DNA of 64,000 bases from Streptomyces eurocidicus (lineage in GTDB: Bacteria; Actinomycetota; Actinomycetes; Streptomycetales; Streptomycetaceae). The stretch is from positions 930,001-994,000 of the forward strand of contig NZ_LGUI01000001.1 in the NCBI RefSeq assembly GCF_002891295.1, in the 5' to 3' direction. The notes beneath the pieces were generated by a model, which ran no database searches, was not told where the DNA came from, and worked only from the letters and a program-made list of their open reading frames with translations. A program made the position numbers and the translations under genes. Numbering within the stretch: the stretch's first letter is position 1; the number at the start of each line of letters is the position of its first letter. Shown in pieces: positions 53,530 to 62,344 of this stretch.

Positions 53530-54858
53530 ATGAACGCTGCGGACTTGAGGCTGCCGGTGGACGTGCCGTCGACGGCCCTCTTCACAGACCGGTACGAGCT
53601 CACGATGCTGCAGGCCGCGCTGCGGGCCGGCACCGCCGACCGGCGCTCGGTCTTCGAGGTCTTCACCCGCCGGCTGCCCGAGGGCCGCCGCTACGGCGTC
53701 GTCGGGGGCACCGGCCGGGTGCTGGACGCCGTCGAGAACTTCCGTTTCGACAGCGGGGTGCTGGACTTCCTCGCCGACCGGCGGATCGTGGACGAGCCGA
53801 CGCTCGCGTGGCTCGCCGACTACCGCTTCCGCGGGGACATCTGGGGCTACCCCGAGGGCGAGGTCTACTTCCCCGGCTCGCCCGTCCTGCGGGTCGAGGG
53901 CACCTTCGCCGAGGCGGTGCTCCTGGAGACCGTCATCCTGTCGATCCTCAACCACGACTCGGCGGTCGCCGCCGCGGCCTCCCGGATGGCCGTCGCCGCC
54001 GGCGACCGGCCGCTGATCGAGATGGGCGCCCGGCGCACCCACGAGCTGGCGGCCGTCGCCGCCGCCCGCGCCGCCTACGTCGGCGGCTTCACCTCGACGT
54101 CCGACCTGGCGGCCGGCTTCCGATACAACATTCCGACCGTCGGCACCAGTGCGCACGCCTTCACGCTGCTGCACGACAGCGAGCGGGACGCCTTCCGGGC
54201 CCAGGTCGACTCCCTCGGTGGGAGCACGACCCTGCTCGTCGACACCTACGACGTGACCGAGGCCGTCCGGATGGCCGTGGAGATCGCCGGACCGGAGCTG
54301 GGCGCCGTCCGGATCGACTCGGGCGACCTGCTGCTCCTGGCCCACCGGGTGCGGCAGCAGCTGGACGAGCTCGGGGCGGCCAAGACGAAGATCGTCGTCA
54401 CCAGCGACCTGGACGAGTACGCGATCGCCTCACTGGCCGCCGCGCCCGTGGACGCGTACGGGGTCGGCACCCAGCTGGTGACCGGCAGCGGGCACCCCAC
54501 CTGCTCGATGGTCTACAAGCTGGTGGCCCGCGCGGACGAGGCCGGCCCGGACGCCCCGCTGCGCCCGGTGGCGAAGAAGTCCATGGGCGGCAAGACCTCG
54601 ATCGGCGGCCGCAAGTGGGCGGCCCGCCGGCTGGACGCCGACGGCGTGGCGGAGGCCGAGGTCGTGGGCACCGGCCCGGTGCCCGCGGAGCTCGCCGACC
54701 GGCAGCTGCTCGCCGAGCTCGTACGGGGCGGCGAGACCGTCGCCCGGGAGCCTCTGGACACGGCCCGGGACCGGCACCGGACGGCGCTGGCGGGGCTGCC
54801 GATGTCGGCGATACAGCTCTCGCGCGGCGAGGCCGTGCTGCCGACCGAATACGTCTGA
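53530..54858 (+). CDS. pncB: Nicotinate phosphoribosyltransferase
   Basis: A 442-residue enzyme forming nicotinate mononucleotide from nicotinate and PRPP in NAD salvage. Typical sequence is [59 protein letters not shown] [30 protein letters not shown] and [20 protein letters not shown]. Full length. A nicotinamidase gene follows on the same strand, completing the two-step salvage of nicotinamide. Confidence 0.95.
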   Translation: MNAADLRLPVDVPSTALFTDRYELTMLQAALRAGTADRRSVFEVFTRRLPEGRRYGVVGGTGRVLDAVENFRFDSGVLDFLADRRIVDEPTLAWLADYRFRGDIWGYPEGEVYFPGSPVLRVEGTFAEAVLLETVILSILNHDSAVAAAASRMAVAAGDRPLIEMGARRTHELAAVAAARAAYVGGFTSTSDLAAGFRYNIPTVGTSAHAFTLLHDSERDAFRAQVDSLGGSTTLLVDTYDVTEAVRMAVEIAGPELGAVRIDSGDLLLLAHRVRQQLDELGAAKTKIVVTSDLDEYAIASLAAAPVDAYGVGTQLVTGSGHPTCSMVYKLVARADEAGPDAPLRPVAKKSMGGKTSIGGRKWAARRLDADGVAEAEVVGTGPVPAELADRQLLAELVRGGETVAREPLDTARDRHRTALAGLPMSAIQLSRGEAVLPTEYV

Positions 54859-55046
54859 GCCCCCCGCTCGGAGAACGCCCGGAAGACGCCTGAGGTGACC
54901 CGGGGAGAGGGGCCGTGCGCCCCCGGTGCGCCGGACACCCTCTCCCCTTACGCCGGAGGAGTCACTACCCTCGGTCACACAGCGACTTGATCCGCACTCT
55001 TGATCCGCACTGTCGGCCGAGGGCCCTTCCCCTAAGGATCCGCACT

Positions 55047-55640
55047 ATGCAGCGTGCACTGATCGTCGTCGACGTGCAGAACGACTTCTGCGAGGGCGGC
55101 AGCCTCGCGGTGGCCGGCGGCGCCGACGTCGCCGCGGCCATCACCGACCTGGTCGGCGAGGCGGCCGCGGGCTACCGCCATGTGGTCGCCACCCGCGACC
55201 ACCACATAGCTCCCGGTGATCACTTCTCCGACCACCCGGACTTCGAGCACTCCTGGCCGGCGCACTGCGTGGCCGGCACGGAGGGCAGCGGCTTCCACCC
55301 CAACTTCGCACCGGTGATCGCCTCCGGGGCCATAGACGCCGTCTTCGACAAGGGCGCCTACACCGCGGCCTACAGCGGCTTCGAGGGCACCGACGAGAAC
55401 GGCGTCTCCCTCGCGGACTGGCTGCGGGAGCGGGGCGTGACCGAGGTCGACGTGGTGGGCATCGCCACGGACCACTGCGTACGGGCCACGGCGCTGGACG
55501 CCCGCCGCGAGGGCTTCGCGACGCAGGTCCTGCTGGACCTCACGGCCGGGGTGGCCGCCGGGACCACGGAGCGGGCCCTGGAGGAGCTCCGGGACGCGGG
55601 CGTGGAGCTGAGCGGCAAGCCGGTCGTCCAGGGCGGCTGA
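55047..55640 (+). CDS. pncA: Nicotinamidase
   Basis: A 197-residue isochorismatase-fold amidase converting nicotinamide to nicotinate. The catalytic triad is visible: D9 in VVDVQNDF, K102 in FDKGAYTAAY and C144 in GIATDHCVRAT. The metal site is D51/H53 in TRDHH with H70-region residues. AAGGA precedes ATG 55047. It feeds nicotinate to PncB, encoded just upstream with a 188-base gap, so it may have its own promoter. Cytoplasmic. Confidence 0.95.
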   Translation: MQRALIVVDVQNDFCEGGSLAVAGGADVAAAITDLVGEAAAGYRHVVATRDHHIAPGDHFSDHPDFEHSWPAHCVAGTEGSGFHPNFAPVIASGAIDAVFDKGAYTAAYSGFEGTDENGVSLADWLRERGVTEVDVVGIATDHCVRATALDARREGFATQVLLDLTAGVAAGTTERALEELRDAGVELSGKPVVQGG

Positions 55641-55674
55641 GCGGCCCCTGGGCCCGCGCGCCCGCCGGGGCCCG

Positions 55675-56049
55675 TCAGCCCCCGGAGGCGCCGGATCCGG
55701 CCGGTTTCCGCAGCAGGCTCCGTATCGGGTGCCAGGACTCCGTGTCGTCTTCCGGGGCCGCGCGCCAGACCAGGCCGTCCGGGTGGTGCAGGACCGCCGT
55801 TATCTCGTCCGGAGTGGGCGGCTCGGTGTTGCCCCGCAGGTAGACCGCGCGCAGGCCGAGGTTGCGGAGCCGGGTGAGGGCCCGCTGCCGGTTCACGGCG
55901 TGCACCAGGACCCGGACCCGGGCGCCGGGCGCCCCGCTGCCGCCGGGCGGGCTGGGCAGCGACAGGGCGACGACCACACTGCCGCCCGGGAGCTTGGCGA
56001 ATCCGCCTCCGGCCACCCGCGCCACCTCTTTCCCCATCTGCTTCCCCAC
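55675..56049 (-). CDS. Hypothetical small protein
   Basis: A 124-residue protein. The two candidate starts (56049 and the Met at residue 5) give nearly the same product. It begins with a basic helix (KEVARVAGGGFAKLPGGSVV) and continues with strands and helices (ARVRVLVHAVNRQRALTRLR, DEITAVLHHPDGLVWRAAPE) and a Ser/Gly tail. No signal or membrane helix. Family not recognised; codon bias supports a real gene. It converges with pncA. Confidence 0.6.
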   Translation of the reverse strand: MGKQMGKEVARVAGGGFAKLPGGSVVVALSLPSPPGGSGAPGARVRVLVHAVNRQRALTRLRNLGLRAVYLRGNTEPPTPDEITAVLHHPDGLVWRAAPEDDTESWHPIRSLLRKPAGSGASGG

Positions 56050-56123
56050 GCCCTGACACCGGCCCGGGAGCGGCCCCCGGGCGGGAGTGTCAATAACGGC
56101 CCCCCGCCGGTCATCTAAACGCG

Positions 56124-56157
56124 ATCGGCCGCCGCCCGCTAGAGGGCGACGGCCGAT
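56124..56157. terminator. Hairpin after the M6 protease gene
   Basis: ATCGGCCGCCGCCC and GGGCGACGGCCGAT pair with one mismatch around GCTAGA, 38 bases past the protease stop on the minus strand. A reasonable intrinsic terminator without a U-tract. Confidence 0.65.
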
Positions 56158-56194
56158 ACGTCTCTGACCTGCGAGAATGCCGATTACTCGGGGT

Positions 56195-58609
56195 TTACTT
56201 GCCGGAGGGGCCCACCTGGACCGTCATCGTGGAGCCGCTCGGCGCCTCGGTGAGGATCTTGATCCGGGTGTTGGTGTCAGTAAGCTGCACACCGCCGGTC
56301 GGGTTCGCCTTGTCGTAGTACGAGCCCTTGCGGTCGTCGAAGACCGGGGTGCCCGGCTTGCCCTTGACGCGGGCGGCGACGCCGTCGCGGTGCACGGTGA
56401 AGCCGTCGGTCGGGAACCAGCTGAAGGTCGAGTCGTACGCCTGGAGACCGTTCTTCATCAGCGAGCCGTCGGCCCACTTCTCGGCCTTGGCGTGCGCGTC
56501 GACCGGCAGGATGCGGCCGACGCCCGGGTGCAGACCGACGTTGTTGTCGATCTGGGAGGTGTCCCACTTCCAGATCAACAGACCGTTCTGGTACGGGAAG
56601 TGCTCCACCCAGGACGGGCGGTCCTTGCGCCAGCCGAAGTTGTACGGGCCGACCTTGAGGGTCTTGTCGTACGACACGTACTGGCGGTTCTCGGCGATGT
56701 AGTACTGCGCGTACTCCTTGGTGAAGGACTCGCCGATGCGCGAGAAGCCCTTGGCCGTCCACCCGTTGTCGTCGCCCTCGGCGCCGTCCGTGAAGACCGG
56801 GGCGCCGTCGGCGGTGAGGGTGAGGGCGTCGGCGGTGAAGCCCTTGCCGGAGGTGCCGCCGTCCGTCAGGTAGCGGAAGCGCAGGTCGAACTTCTTGCCC
56901 GCGTAGGCGTCGAGCGGGTACGCGAGCTTCTTGTACGCGCCGGAGACCCCGGTCAGGGCCGGCTTGTCGGCGCCGTCACGCGGGATGGACTTGCCGTCGG
57001 CGGTGCCGTCGAGCGGGGTCCAGTTGTCGCCGCCGTCCGTGGACGCCTCGACGTAGAGGTAGTCGTAGTTGGCCTCGATGTCCCACCAGCCGGAGAGGTC
57101 CAGCTGCGCCTTGGACTTGCCGGTGAGGTCGACGGACCGGGTGAGGGTGTTCTTCAGGTCGTCGCCCTGACCGCCCCACCACTGCTTGACGCCCTCGACG
57201 GGCTTGACGACGTCGGTCCTGACCTCCTTCGCGGGCAGGTCGACGACGAGCGCCTGCTTGTCCTTGGTGTTGTACTCGGCCACGCCCAGCTTGTGCGTCG
57301 ACTTCGTCGCCGCCTTCGCCTTGGCGTAGTTGAGCCAGCCCAGCTGGAGCTTGTCCCAGGCGCTCATGTCGCCGGGGAGGTCGCCGATGGAGTCCTTGCC
57401 GTTGCCCAGCCAGGAGCCGGAGGACATCAGCGACCAGTAGGCGACCGAGGACTCGCCCTTGCCGGTGGTGTCGTACTCGTCGGGCAGGCCGAGGTCGTGC
57501 GCGTACTCGTGGGCGAAGACGCCGAGGCCGCCGTTCTCCGGCTGCATGGTGTAGTCGCCGACCCAGATGCCGGTGTCGCCGATCTGGGTGCCGCCCGCCT
57601 TGTTGCCGGCGGGGCCGGTGCGGCCGGTGTCGGCGCCGTAGGCGTACCAGCGGTGGGCCCAGATGGCGTCGGTCTTCTGCGCGCCGCCGCCGGCGGACTC
57701 GTCCTCGCCGGCGTGCACGATCTGGAAGTGGTCGATGTAGCCGTCGGGCTCGTTGAAGTTGCCGTCGCCGTCGTAGTCGTTACGGTCCCACTGGTCGTAC
57801 TTGGCGAGCTCCGCCTTGATCTCGGCGTCGGAGCGGCCGGCGGCCTTCTGGTCGGCGGCCCACTGGTTGACGCCGTCGCGCACCAGGTCCCAGGCGCTCG
57901 GGCAGTTGGTGGAGCCGCAGTAGTTCGAGCCGTAGCGGGCCTCGTTGTACGGGACCTTGACCCAGTCGGTGACCTGGCCGTCGACCGAGTAGCGGCCCGA
58001 GGACTGCTTCTCGTAGTACTTCGCGAGGGACTCCTTGTTCTTGTCCTTCGAGAAGTAAAGGTCCTGGAAGTGCTCGCGGTTGTAGTCCTTCTGCCAGGCC
58101 GTGCTGTTGTCCTTCGCACGGTCCGGCTGGGCTATCCGGTTGTGCGCGGGGCCGGGGGTGCCGCCGTACTTCTTGACGGGCGGCTTGGGCCCGTCGGGAC
58201 CGTCCGGGTCGTACATCGTGGTGTCGTCGACCTTGTCGCCGAAGTCGACCAGGATGGTGAAGATGCGGTCGGTCTTCTCCCGGGCGAGCTCGACGTACTT
58301 GCCCTTGCCGAGCTGGACGACCTTCGAGCCGTCGCGCTGCTCGGTACGGGCGTCACCGGCCATCACCTTGTCGAGCGCGGCCTTCCGCTGCGCCTCGCGC
58401 TTCTTGGTGAACGGGCCCTTGAGGTCGTGCTCGACGCCGCGCGCGGTCTGCTCCGGGTCGCTGCGGACGACGCTCGCGGGGTGGTCGGTCCCGCCGTCGC
58501 CCGTAGCACCGGCCGCCTGAGCGAATCCGGCCGAAAGGGTCGTAGCGCCCAGCACGACGGCCGTGGCCACGGCCGCGGATCTGGCGACCCTCCGTTGGCT
58601 GCTTTTCAC
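56195..58609 (-). CDS. Secreted M6 (immune inhibitor A-type) metalloprotease
   Basis: An 804-residue exported protease. GTG 58609 has GGGGAGGA 9 bases upstream. A signal peptide (SAAVATAVVLGATTLSAGFA, cut after AQA) is followed by a propeptide, then the M6 catalytic domain with zinc motif FAHEYAHDLGLPDEYD. A Ca-binding-like DYDGDGNFNEPDGYIDH, beta-sandwich domains (WWDIEANYDYLYVEASTDGG) and a C-terminal domain follow. It degrades extracellular protein, probably during nutrient limitation or mycelial turnover. Intact and full length. Confidence 0.92.
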   Translation of the reverse strand: MKSSQRRVARSAAVATAVVLGATTLSAGFAQAAGATGDGGTDHPASVVRSDPEQTARGVEHDLKGPFTKKREAQRKAALDKVMAGDARTEQRDGSKVVQLGKGKYVELAREKTDRIFTILVDFGDKVDDTTMYDPDGPDGPKPPVKKYGGTPGPAHNRIAQPDRAKDNSTAWQKDYNREHFQDLYFSKDKNKESLAKYYEKQSSGRYSVDGQVTDWVKVPYNEARYGSNYCGSTNCPSAWDLVRDGVNQWAADQKAAGRSDAEIKAELAKYDQWDRNDYDGDGNFNEPDGYIDHFQIVHAGEDESAGGGAQKTDAIWAHRWYAYGADTGRTGPAGNKAGGTQIGDTGIWVGDYTMQPENGGLGVFAHEYAHDLGLPDEYDTTGKGESSVAYWSLMSSGSWLGNGKDSIGDLPGDMSAWDKLQLGWLNYAKAKAATKSTHKLGVAEYNTKDKQALVVDLPAKEVRTDVVKPVEGVKQWWGGQGDDLKNTLTRSVDLTGKSKAQLDLSGWWDIEANYDYLYVEASTDGGDNWTPLDGTADGKSIPRDGADKPALTGVSGAYKKLAYPLDAYAGKKFDLRFRYLTDGGTSGKGFTADALTLTADGAPVFTDGAEGDDNGWTAKGFSRIGESFTKEYAQYYIAENRQYVSYDKTLKVGPYNFGWRKDRPSWVEHFPYQNGLLIWKWDTSQIDNNVGLHPGVGRILPVDAHAKAEKWADGSLMKNGLQAYDSTFSWFPTDGFTVHRDGVAARVKGKPGTPVFDDRKGSYYDKANPTGGVQLTDTNTRIKILTEAPSGSTMTVQVGPSGK

Positions 58610-58709
58610 TTGTGTCTGTCCTCCCCAGTAACAACTGTGGAGGTATTTGATCGGAGAGCCCCCGGAAAAGACAGACCTTGACTGAAGACGCTAGAGCAAG
58701 TACGTTATC

Positions 58710-58723
58710 CAACTTTTAAGTTG
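58710..58723. promoter_or_regulatory. CAACTTTTAAGTTG palindrome upstream of M6 protease
   Basis: A 14-base perfect palindrome about 100 bases before the protease start, within the most AT-rich part of a 318-base divergent gap. The flanks extend the symmetry (ATCC/GGAT). It is placed like an operator for the protease or the divergent small membrane gene. The rest of the gap shows no gene. Confidence 0.45.
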
Positions 58724-58927
58724 CGGATTTCGGACATCAACCGGCGCGTTGATCTCACCAGTTGGACAACGCGATGCCGCCGTGCGCCCCCCGTGCTCCG
58801 GTACCGTGGGTTAGGTCACGCTTACCGGGAGTTCCACTCGGGCAGACAGGACCGTAGAGTCGTTTTGCTGTACGTACCAGCCGACTCCGTTACCCCCCTG
58901 TTCATAGCCCCGAGGACGGATCCCGCC

Positions 58928-59200
58928 ATGCCGCGTCCGACTCCCGCACAGATAACCTATGGATCGGCCACCGTCGTCTTCTCCGCCCTCGCCATGCTGC
59001 TGTTCGCGCAGCCCGGCGCCGGGTTCGGGACGGCCCTCATCGCCCTTGCCTCGCTCGCGCTCGGACTCCTCGTCGCCCTCACGGCGCCGGCGTCACGCAC
59101 GACCGGCCGTGCCCCCCGGGGGAACACGGCCGGAGCGCGTGAGCAGCGTGCGCCGCTGTCCGCGGAGTCCAGGGTGGGAGAACACTCACTGCACCGTTGA
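58928..59200 (+). CDS. Small membrane protein
   Basis: A 90-residue protein. ATG 58928 has GAGGA upstream. Two hydrophobic helices (SATVVFSALAMLLFAQPGAG and TALIALASLALGLLVALTAP) precede a basic, Ser/Arg-rich tail of about 35 residues. Its end overlaps the convergent RDD gene by 15 bases. No recognised function; it may be an envelope protein. Confidence 0.6.
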   Translation: MPRPTPAQITYGSATVVFSALAMLLFAQPGAGFGTALIALASLALGLLVALTAPASRTTGRAPRGNTAGAREQRAPLSAESRVGEHSLHR

Positions 59201-59917
59201 CACCACCACGGTCTTGGCGGCCTTGTCGTGGATGCACTGGTGATACGGGTCGTCCCAGGTGCACCACAGGACATTGATCAGCCAGAAGACGAAGCCACAG
59301 CACGGGACGACCTCGGGCAAGGAGTAGACGGCGGCGCGCGTCCAGCCCGGCCGCCCCTCGGGCACCGCCCCGTTGTCGAGCATCGCCACCCGGATCTGCA
59401 TGGCCATCTTGCCGACCGTCTGCCCGCGCGTGGTCAGCATCAGTCCCTCGTAGAGGAAATAGACGACCGCGATGATGATGGACAGCCCGGTGGACTTGCC
59501 GCTGTCGTCCCAGGGGTCCCAGCCCCGGCTCGCGAGCGAGAAGACGACGGTCACCGGGATGCTGACGAGCAGGCCGTCGATGATCCGCGCGACCAGCCGC
59601 TTCCAGCGGCTGGCCAGCGGCGGCATGCCCGCGAGCGGGTCGGCGGCGCCGGAGCCGTCGCCGTAGGGGTTGCCCGGGCCACCACCCGGGCCGCCGCCCG
59701 GGCCGCCCGGATAGACCCCGGGGCCGCCACCGGGGCCGCCCGGATAGCCGCCGGCACCACCGCCGGGGGCGCCCGCACCACCGGACCCGCCGGGGTACGG
59801 GGCGCCCGCGCCCGGCCCGCTCCCGGCCGAGGCGCCCCCGTCGGCGCCCCCGTACGGCGGCGGCTCGGAGGGCCGCTTCTGGAACGGGTCGTCGTCGCGC
59901 GGCTGGTCGGTGCTCAT
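59186..59917 (-). CDS. RDD-family membrane protein
   Basis: A 243-residue protein. The first 100 residues are Gly/Pro repeats (GGYPGGPGGGPGVYPGGPGG). The RDD domain follows, with MPPLASRWKRLVARIIDGLL carrying the family's Arg-Asp, GLMLTTRGQTVGKMAMQIRV and a C-terminal DDPYHQCIHDKAAKTVVV. Function of RDD proteins is poorly known; some act in ion or small-molecule transport. A second RDD gene lies just upstream on the same strand. Confidence 0.85.
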   Translation of the reverse strand: MSTDQPRDDDPFQKRPSEPPPYGGADGGASAGSGPGAGAPYPGGSGGAGAPGGGAGGYPGGPGGGPGVYPGGPGGGPGGGPGNPYGDGSGAADPLAGMPPLASRWKRLVARIIDGLLVSIPVTVVFSLASRGWDPWDDSGKSTGLSIIIAVVYFLYEGLMLTTRGQTVGKMAMQIRVAMLDNGAVPEGRPGWTRAAVYSLPEVVPCCGFVFWLINVLWCTWDDPYHQCIHDKAAKTVVVSTVQ

Positions 59918-59982
59918 GGCCCGAGTAGAACCCAGGCTTCCGGTGACCGCATCCGGCCGTATGCCGTTCGAGTCGCCCGCGC

Positions 59983-61465
59983 TCAGCCGCTCTTCGCGGC
60001 GACGAACGTACGGGCCGCCTTGTCGTGCCAGCACTGCCGCCAGGGCCGGTCGAACAGGCACCACAGGACGCCCAGCACCCCGGCGCCCAGGACGCCCAGC
60101 ACCCCGTACACCAGCCAGCGGCGGAGCGCCGACCCGAAGGCAGGGGTGTCATGCGACTCGATGTCGAGGACGCGCACGCCGCACAGCTTCTTGCCCAGGG
60201 TGCGCCCCCACCTGGCGGTGGGCAGGGCCTCCAGGACCACACCGGCGACGAGGAGCACGGCCAGCACGATGCCGAGGTAGGTGCCGGTGGTGCCGTCGAG
60301 CAGCCAGACGGTGACGGTCCGGCCGGACTGCTTGGCCTGCTCGACCTTGGTGTCGATGTGGTCGGCGGCCTTGGCCCACAGGGGCACGGCCGCGGCGGAG
60401 ACGACGGCGCCCAGGACGGCGGAGTCGACGAGGCGGGCGGCGAGGCGCCGGCCGAGCCCGGCGGGCCGGCCCTGCTCCTGCGCGGCACGCAGGAAGGGAT
60501 CGTCCTTCGGCGGCTTCCACGGGGCGGCGCCGTCGGCCCCCTGGGGCCGCTGGCGGGCGAGCTGCTGCACCTGCTGGGCCCAGCCGCCCGCCGGTCCGCC
60601 GGAGGCCGGGGAGCCGCCGGACGCGGGGCGCCCGGCGGCGGAACGGTCCGCGGCGGGTGTCGCGGGGGCGGGCAGGGCCTGTCGCTCGGGGGCGGCGGGC
60701 AGCGGGGCGGGCCGCTCTCCCGGGCCCCCGCGTCAGGCCATGCCCGGGGTTGCGCGCGGCGGTCGCGACCTGCGGGGGCTGTGCGGTCGTGCGCAGCTGG
60801 ATGGTGCCCCGGCCGGAGGTGGCGGGGCCGCGCGGGCGGAGGGCGCGGAGGGGACGACGGGCCGCTCCGGACGGATCGTCAGGGTGCCGTCGGCCCGGGC
60901 CGGTCGCGGATCCTCGGGGGCCGCGCCGTCCGGGGCGGCGCCGGCGCGGTGCCGTCCTGGCGGGGTCGCGGGCGGCCGGGACGGCGGGCTCGGCCCAGCC
61001 GCCCGGCGGTCGGGCCCACCGCCGAACCCGGCGCGCGGATCCGCCGCTTCCGCGCGGGCGTCGCGCAGTGCGGGCTCCTCGTCCAGGAACATGGGCCCGG
61101 TCTCCTCCACCGACTCCGCGGGCCGCCGGGCCGGGGGCGTGGCCGCCGGAGCCGCGCCCGGGCGCCGGACGGGTCCTCGGCGCGGGAACCGGGGAGGGAA
61201 CCGGGGAGGGAACCGGGGAGGGAAGGCGCGGCGGAGGGCGCGGAGCGCCGGGGCGTGGGCGGTACGGGCGCGGCGAGCGCGGGGGCGGCCGGGCGGCTCC
61301 GGGCGGCGGCGCGGGCATCGGCTCGCCCTCGGCGGGTGCGGGCCGGCTCGTACCGGGCACCCAGGCGGTGCCGCTCCAGTACCGGATATAGCCAGGAATG
61401 GACGGATCCGGGTAGAAACCTTCGACGGGGCTGCTGTCGGCGGATCCTGAGTGAGGAGCGCTCAT
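59983..61465 (-). pseudogene. RDD-family protein with apparent frameshifts
   Basis: The N-terminus from ATG 61465 reads a DUF2510-type segment (GFYPDPSIPGYIRYWSGTAW). A Pro-rich linker then passes through different frames: EETGPMFLDEEP at about 61105-61070, IQLRTTAQPPQVATAARNPG back in the first frame near 60800, and an in-frame RDD domain from about 60730 to 59983 (LGRRLAARLVDSAVLGAVVS, LGKKLCGVRVLDIES, CWHDKAARTFVAAKSG). At least three frame changes within GC runs are needed for one product. Sequencing indels are likely; a true pseudogene, or translation only from GTG 60570, is possible. Confidence 0.65.
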
Positions 61466-61843
61466 CGTGTCCGGTGTCCCGTATCTGCTCGGCCGTACTG
61501 GGTGTCATGTCGGAGCGGGCGGCTGGCACTGAGCAGTCTGCCGCACGCGCGCGTGCATCCTGTGCGCGGCTCCGGTCCTCCGTGACCTCAATGCACAAAA
61601 GGCAACCCGGGGCGCTGTAGACAGGTCTACCAGACGGCTCTCCACTCTGCGGCCGTCCCGCGGGCGGGACCACTCACACGTGCGACCGGTGGTACGGCGT
61701 CAGCGCGCCGTACCCGCCGCTGAAAAGTTCGGATCGTCCGGGCGAAGTCGCGTAATGCTGTGGGGGTCGGTGCGCTCCCTCCGGTGCGGGCCCGTTTCGC
61801 GAGGTGCCACGCAGTGAGAGAAGCAGAGCAGAGAGGGCGCATC

Positions 61844-62254
61844 ATGCACACCGTGGTGGAACGAGAGCTGGAGCTCAACCTGGTGCTGTCGCCGGACCGC
61901 AGCATCCCCGTCCCGGCCCGGCTCAGCTACCGGTCGGCCGATCCGTACGCCGTCCACATCTCCTTCCACGTCACCTCGGACTCGCCGGTGAACTGGACGT
62001 TCGCCCGTGAGCTGCTGGTGGAGGGGGTGTTCCGGCCGTCCGGGCACGGCGACGTGCGGGTATGGCCGACGCACACGGACGGGCGGAGCCTGGTGTGCAT
62101 GGCGCTGTCCTCGCCGGACGGGGAGGCGCTGCTGGAGGCGCCCGCGTCACCGGTGGCGGCGTGGCTGGAGCGGACGCTGCGGGCGGTGGCGCCGGGGTCG
62201 GAGCCGGAGCGGCTGGCACTGGACGAGGCGCTGCGCGAGCTGTTGGGGGCGTGA
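61844..62254 (+). CDS. ssgG: SsgA-like sporulation/cell-division protein
   Basis: A 136-residue SsgA-like protein. ATG 61844 has GAGGG 7 bases upstream. The family pattern is clear: VERELELNLVLSPDRSIPVP, ARLSYRSADPYAVHISFHV, VNWTFARELLVEGVFRPSGH and GDVRVWPTHTDGRSLVCMAL. SsgA-like proteins control septum placement and peptidoglycan events in sporulating hyphae. I assign SsgG from its position near the GlcD-like oxidase and hpd, as in S. coelicolor by memory. A 378-base gap without a gene precedes it. Confidence 0.82.
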   Translation: MHTVVERELELNLVLSPDRSIPVPARLSYRSADPYAVHISFHVTSDSPVNWTFARELLVEGVFRPSGHGDVRVWPTHTDGRSLVCMALSSPDGEALLEAPASPVAAWLERTLRAVAPGSEPERLALDEALRELLGA

Positions 62255-62344
62255 CGGCGGCCGGGCCGGCGGGGCCGGAGGGGGTGGCAGCGGGCCGGCG
62301 CCCTGTGGTACGGGCGGCCGGGGCGGGCCCCAAGTCCCGGTCGT

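Noticed and set aside
56177..58681. 834-codon plus-strand open frame
   Set aside because: It is antisense to the M6 metalloprotease and reads as Val/Leu/Gly/Arg shadow without family features.
61616..61631. Possible DasR site (GACAGGTCTACCAGAC)
   Set aside because: The half-sites are spaced two bases too closely for the 16-bp dre consensus, and the neighbouring genes have no GlcNAc role.
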